Shown one piece after another: positions 6,216-8,678 of a stretch of DNA of 8,678 bases. Position numbers and translations under genes: made by a program. A model generated the notes under the pieces. The model saw only the letters and a program-made list of their open reading frames with translations, was not told where the DNA came from and ran no database searches. The stretch comes from Lachnospiraceae bacterium (GTDB taxonomy: Bacteria > Bacillota > Clostridia > Lachnospirales > Lachnospiraceae): assembly GCA_009774535.1 (NCBI GenBank), contig VSNY01000163.1, positions 1 to 8,678 of the forward strand, in the 5' to 3' direction. How positions within the stretch are numbered: position 1 is the stretch's first letter; each line of letters opens with the position of its first letter.

Positions 6216-8528
6216 CTATTCCTTCATAATATTTGAAAATGTACCGGATAATGTTCTGATTTTTTCTGCAATGCTATGCGGCCCATCCACAAGCTTTTGC
6301 GCCGGAGCCTTAATCTTTAACTGCATTAACCTTTTCTTGATGGCCATCCTTCCATAAAAGAATCTCCAGCGCTGCATATTAATCTGTGCCGCAAACCAAG
6401 CCAGTTCCGCATACGTCATTTTAAATTTTGGAATCAATACACGTACGGCGCTGCCGCCGTTGCCTCTCGCCATAAATCTCCATGGCTGTACGCATGCCTG
6501 TCCAAAACAGGTCACTGTAATTGCGCCTTTTTCAAACACCTCGCCAGAAACATCATTGACCAGCCTGATCACACTATTTTGTGGATCACCAGATGAAATA
6601 TAGGGACAAGAACCCGCCAAATAATTGCTCTCTCCTGCTGATCTCCCTACCAGAACTGTAAAAAACGTTTCAATCGTCCCATGGTCACCGTACGCAAGGT
6701 CCGGCAAGTCCTCTGCAAATACCGGAAATCCATCGATGACTTCATCTGAGAGTTCTTCGATGCATACAGATGCCGTCAAGATCGATCTTGTTATATGTTC
6801 TATATACAGATTCTGCACACTGCAAGGAAAATCAGGCTGAGGCAGATATTGTTCCGGAGAGAACTCCGCTCCTTCTTCCAGTAATTTTGAAGCGCTAATG
6901 ATCATAACAAGTTCAGACTTCACTGTCTTTCCCTGTAAAAACTTTTGAAACTGCTCTAAAACTTCCGGCAGCTGCGATCCAGCGGCCTCCACACGTTTTC
7001 CCTTAAGTTTCTTAAATCCATCATTCCAGATTTTTGCCATAAATACCTGATCCTTTTTTGACTGCGGCCGATGCGCCTGTCCAATCATAATTGTAGTATC
7101 TATGGCTGTAGGATAAAATAAATCACCCGGCAGACTAATCATTCCCAGAACGGTATGCTTCTTTAAAAACCCTTTCCTCCATGGATCGTTATCATCATCC
7201 GCAAAAATACCTGATTTTACTACTACAGCCATTAATCCCATTGTCTGCAAAGCATCCATAGCCGCAGATATGAAATCTCTCTCTGGTTCGTCTTTTTGTG
7301 AAAACGGTGGATTCAGCAGCGCTTTCGTAAATTTATTTTTCACGCTCGTCCTGCTTTTTTCCTCAAAGCAGCTTGCATTCTCAATCTGACTCTTGCCATC
7401 TCCTCTAAAGAACATATTCAGCGCAGCTAACGACCACACGGTAGGATTCGTATCAAAACCATACAAAGATTCTCTCACAATTTCAAAAGGAATGCCCATC
7501 TTTTTTGCTGTTTTGACCATTCTGTCAAAAGAAGCTACCAAAAATCCCCCCGAGCCGCATGCTAAATCAATCACTTTGTCTTTCGCCGTAACATCAATTA
7601 ACTCTGCGCAATATCTGGTAATATGTCTCGGCGTAAATACAATGCCTAACGAGTTGTTATCATATCCGTATCTTATAAACGCTTCATATAACAAGCCTAA
7701 AAAGTCGGTATCTGTCTGCAAGATGGATTTTATATTTAAATTTTTCAGCAAAAACACGATCTTTCCAATTTGATCAGCCAGTCTGTTATAATCGCCAATC
7801 GAAAGTTTTAACGTTTCCATCAGCTGATCTTTTTTATTTTGTTCAAAATGCTCTGTTGACCGAATTGCCGCTGCCACCAGTTGATTAATGGAGTCCAGTT
7901 CCTTTCCCTCTTCTAAATCAATTTCCCCCCAATACAAAGCCGTAATAACAGCTCCTAATACCTTTGGTCTGAGTGATGGTTCTATTTTGGCTGAACGCAG
8001 AATCGAAGACAACTCGATAGCAGTATCTATATAATCGGAAATCTTCGGAACAGAAACTTCAGTGGCGGCATTATTTGTTACAATTGCGCCGTTTACCTCA
8101 AAAACACTTGGGAAACTGGTTATTTCGTATCCTTTTGCTGTCAGCGTCTTCCACGTCTTTCCGTCCCAAAAAAACGATCGGAATAAATATCCATGATCTT
8201 CTTCCCCGGCTACTCCGATTGCGATCTTAATTACATATCTTCCTCTTTGATTCATCAAATCCGCATATGCTATTGCTTCCCGCACGGCATCGTCGATTTT
8301 ACCGATCTCATTTTTTGCCTCTACGACAAGGATGGGAAGCTTCTTTTTACATACTAAAAAATCAGGTTTTGTTCCTTCTAATCCACAGTCCGGAAAGAAG
8401 TCTTCGATCTCCTGTTCTTCCAGAAAATCTCCGCCTTTCTGCGGATGTCTCGGATCCCATCCTTTTTGTGAAGCGATATTCCTGATTAAATACCTGCATC
8501 TGGATTCTGCCCTTTTTCCTCTCGCCAT
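6216..8528 (-). CDS. Single-chain restriction-modification protein (nuclease, N6-adenine methyltransferase, target-recognition domain)
   Basis: Probably a Type IIG-like DNA defence enzyme that both methylates adenine and cuts DNA. Residues 1-130 form an HsdR-N-like PD-(D/E)XK nuclease with PD at 55-56 and EAK at 70-72. Residues about 165-560 are an HsdM-like methyltransferase: FTPRHITRYC (298-307), SAM-binding motif I DLACGSGGF (321-329), YGFDTNP (356-361) and catalytic NPPF (406-409). Residues about 600-770 resemble one HsdS-type target-recognition domain, ending with WRFFYGRMAIKKRLMQLKI. No helicase or translocase domain is present, and no separate hsdR or hsdS is visible. At 770 residues it is compact; one recognition domain suggests a short or half-site specificity, or function as a dimer. 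The ATG at 8528 is chosen because GGAGG lies 7 bases upstream; an in-frame TTG at 8543 overlaps that region. All motifs are intact. An alternative is an orphan methyltransferase with a non-cleaving nuclease fold. Confidence 0.85.
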   Translation of the reverse strand: MARGKRAESRCRYLIRNIASQKGWDPRHPQKGGDFLEEQEIEDFFPDCGLEGTKPDFLVCKKKLPILVVEAKNEIGKIDDAVREAIAYADLMNQRGRYVIKIAIGVAGEEDHGYLFRSFFWDGKTWKTLTAKGYEITSFPSVFEVNGAIVTNNAATEVSVPKISDYIDTAIELSSILRSAKIEPSLRPKVLGAVITALYWGEIDLEEGKELDSINQLVAAAIRSTEHFEQNKKDQLMETLKLSIGDYNRLADQIGKIVFLLKNLNIKSILQTDTDFLGLLYEAFIRYGYDNNSLGIVFTPRHITRYCAELIDVTAKDKVIDLACGSGGFLVASFDRMVKTAKKMGIPFEIVRESLYGFDTNPTVWSLAALNMFFRGDGKSQIENASCFEEKSRTSVKNKFTKALLNPPFSQKDEPERDFISAAMDALQTMGLMAVVVKSGIFADDDNDPWRKGFLKKHTVLGMISLPGDLFYPTAIDTTIMIGQAHRPQSKKDQVFMAKIWNDGFKKLKGKRVEAAGSQLPEVLEQFQKFLQGKTVKSELVMIISASKLLEEGAEFSPEQYLPQPDFPCSVQNLYIEHITRSILTASVCIEELSDEVIDGFPVFAEDLPDLAYGDHGTIETFFTVLVGRSAGESNYLAGSCPYISSGDPQNSVIRLVNDVSGEVFEKGAITVTCFGQACVQPWRFMARGNGGSAVRVLIPKFKMTYAELAWFAAQINMQRWRFFYGRMAIKKRLMQLKIKAPAQKLVDGPHSIAEKIRTLSGTFSNIMKE

Positions 8529-8560
8529 ATCAGCTCCTCCCAAAATTTTAAATGATTTTT

Positions 8561-8589
8561 ATTTTATCACATTCTGCGTAGTCAAACAA
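8561..8589 (-). promoter_or_regulatory. Extended -10 promoter for the R-M gene
   Basis: TAAAAT (8561-8566) is preceded by TG plus one base, giving an extended -10. TTGTTT (8584-8589) lies 17 bases upstream as a weak -35. The predicted start is about 8554, leaving a short leader of roughly 26 bases before the ATG. The surrounding 8544-8678 is very AT-rich and holds no gene that I can see. Confidence 0.6.
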
Positions 8590-8678
8590 GCGTTCTGTTC
8601 TATTTTATTTATTTTTTATTTTATATCAATAACACCAGTTTACAAGTTTTGGATTTCATACTATATGTAGATTATATC

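Noticed and set aside
5955..6236. Plus-strand hydrophobic 93-residue frame
   Set aside because: It overlaps the promoter, RBS and start of the minus-strand transporter; its Leu/Phe richness comes from AT-rich repeats.
1..8678. CRISPR arrays, tRNA or rRNA genes, insertion sequences, phage integrase or attachment sites
   Set aside because: I found no regularly spaced repeats, cloverleaf signatures, transposase or integrase motifs on either strand by reading.

Overview
All recognisable genes lie on the minus strand, so the window reads from right to left in transcription order. Strong GGAGG ribosome binding sites, intermediate GC, Gram-positive-type promoters and the gene content (PRD regulator with PTS domains, M18 aminopeptidase, and a remnant of the AAA-ATPase-like/PD-(D/E)XK family that is expanded in gut Clostridia) suggest a Firmicute, most likely a Lachnospiraceae relative. 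This taxonomic call is inference from family content, not a database result.

Layout in transcription order. (1) 8528-6216: a single-chain restriction-modification protein. It has an N-terminal PD-(D/E)XK nuclease, a central gamma-type N6-adenine methyltransferase and one C-terminal target-recognition domain, behind its own extended -10 promoter. (2) 6215-5999: an intergenic stretch with degenerate direct repeats next to the R-M gene, a very good sigma-A promoter, and a 49-nt inverted repeat starting at about the predicted transcription start. (3) 5998-4562: a YjeM-type APC amino-acid transporter followed by an intrinsic terminator. (4) 4486-3170: an M18 zinc aminopeptidase, whose stop codon overlaps the ATG of the next item. 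(5) 3173-2498: a decayed AAA-ATPase-like/PD-(D/E)XK gene that has lost its ATPase core. (6) 2507-2207: a gene-poor stretch with a 29-codon reading frame and a strong intrinsic terminator. (7) 2197-170: a multidomain PRD regulator (HTH, two PRDs, EIIB-like and EIIA-like domains). (8) 170-1: a GC-rich stretch (about 68% by my count) with a 52-codon frame beginning just after the regulator's stop.

Functional reading. The transporter and aminopeptidase may form a small peptide/amino-acid utilisation unit, with the terminator between them limiting read-through. The R-M protein is probably a stand-alone Type IIG-like defence enzyme, since no separate hsdR or hsdS is visible. The PRD regulator should sense PTS phosphorylation and activate PTS or sugar genes, but none of those lie in this window.

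I found no tRNA, rRNA, CRISPR array, insertion sequence or complete new system. The points most worth following up are the R-M-S fusion, the inverted repeat at the start of the yjeM-like transcript, and the GC-rich segment after the PRD gene.
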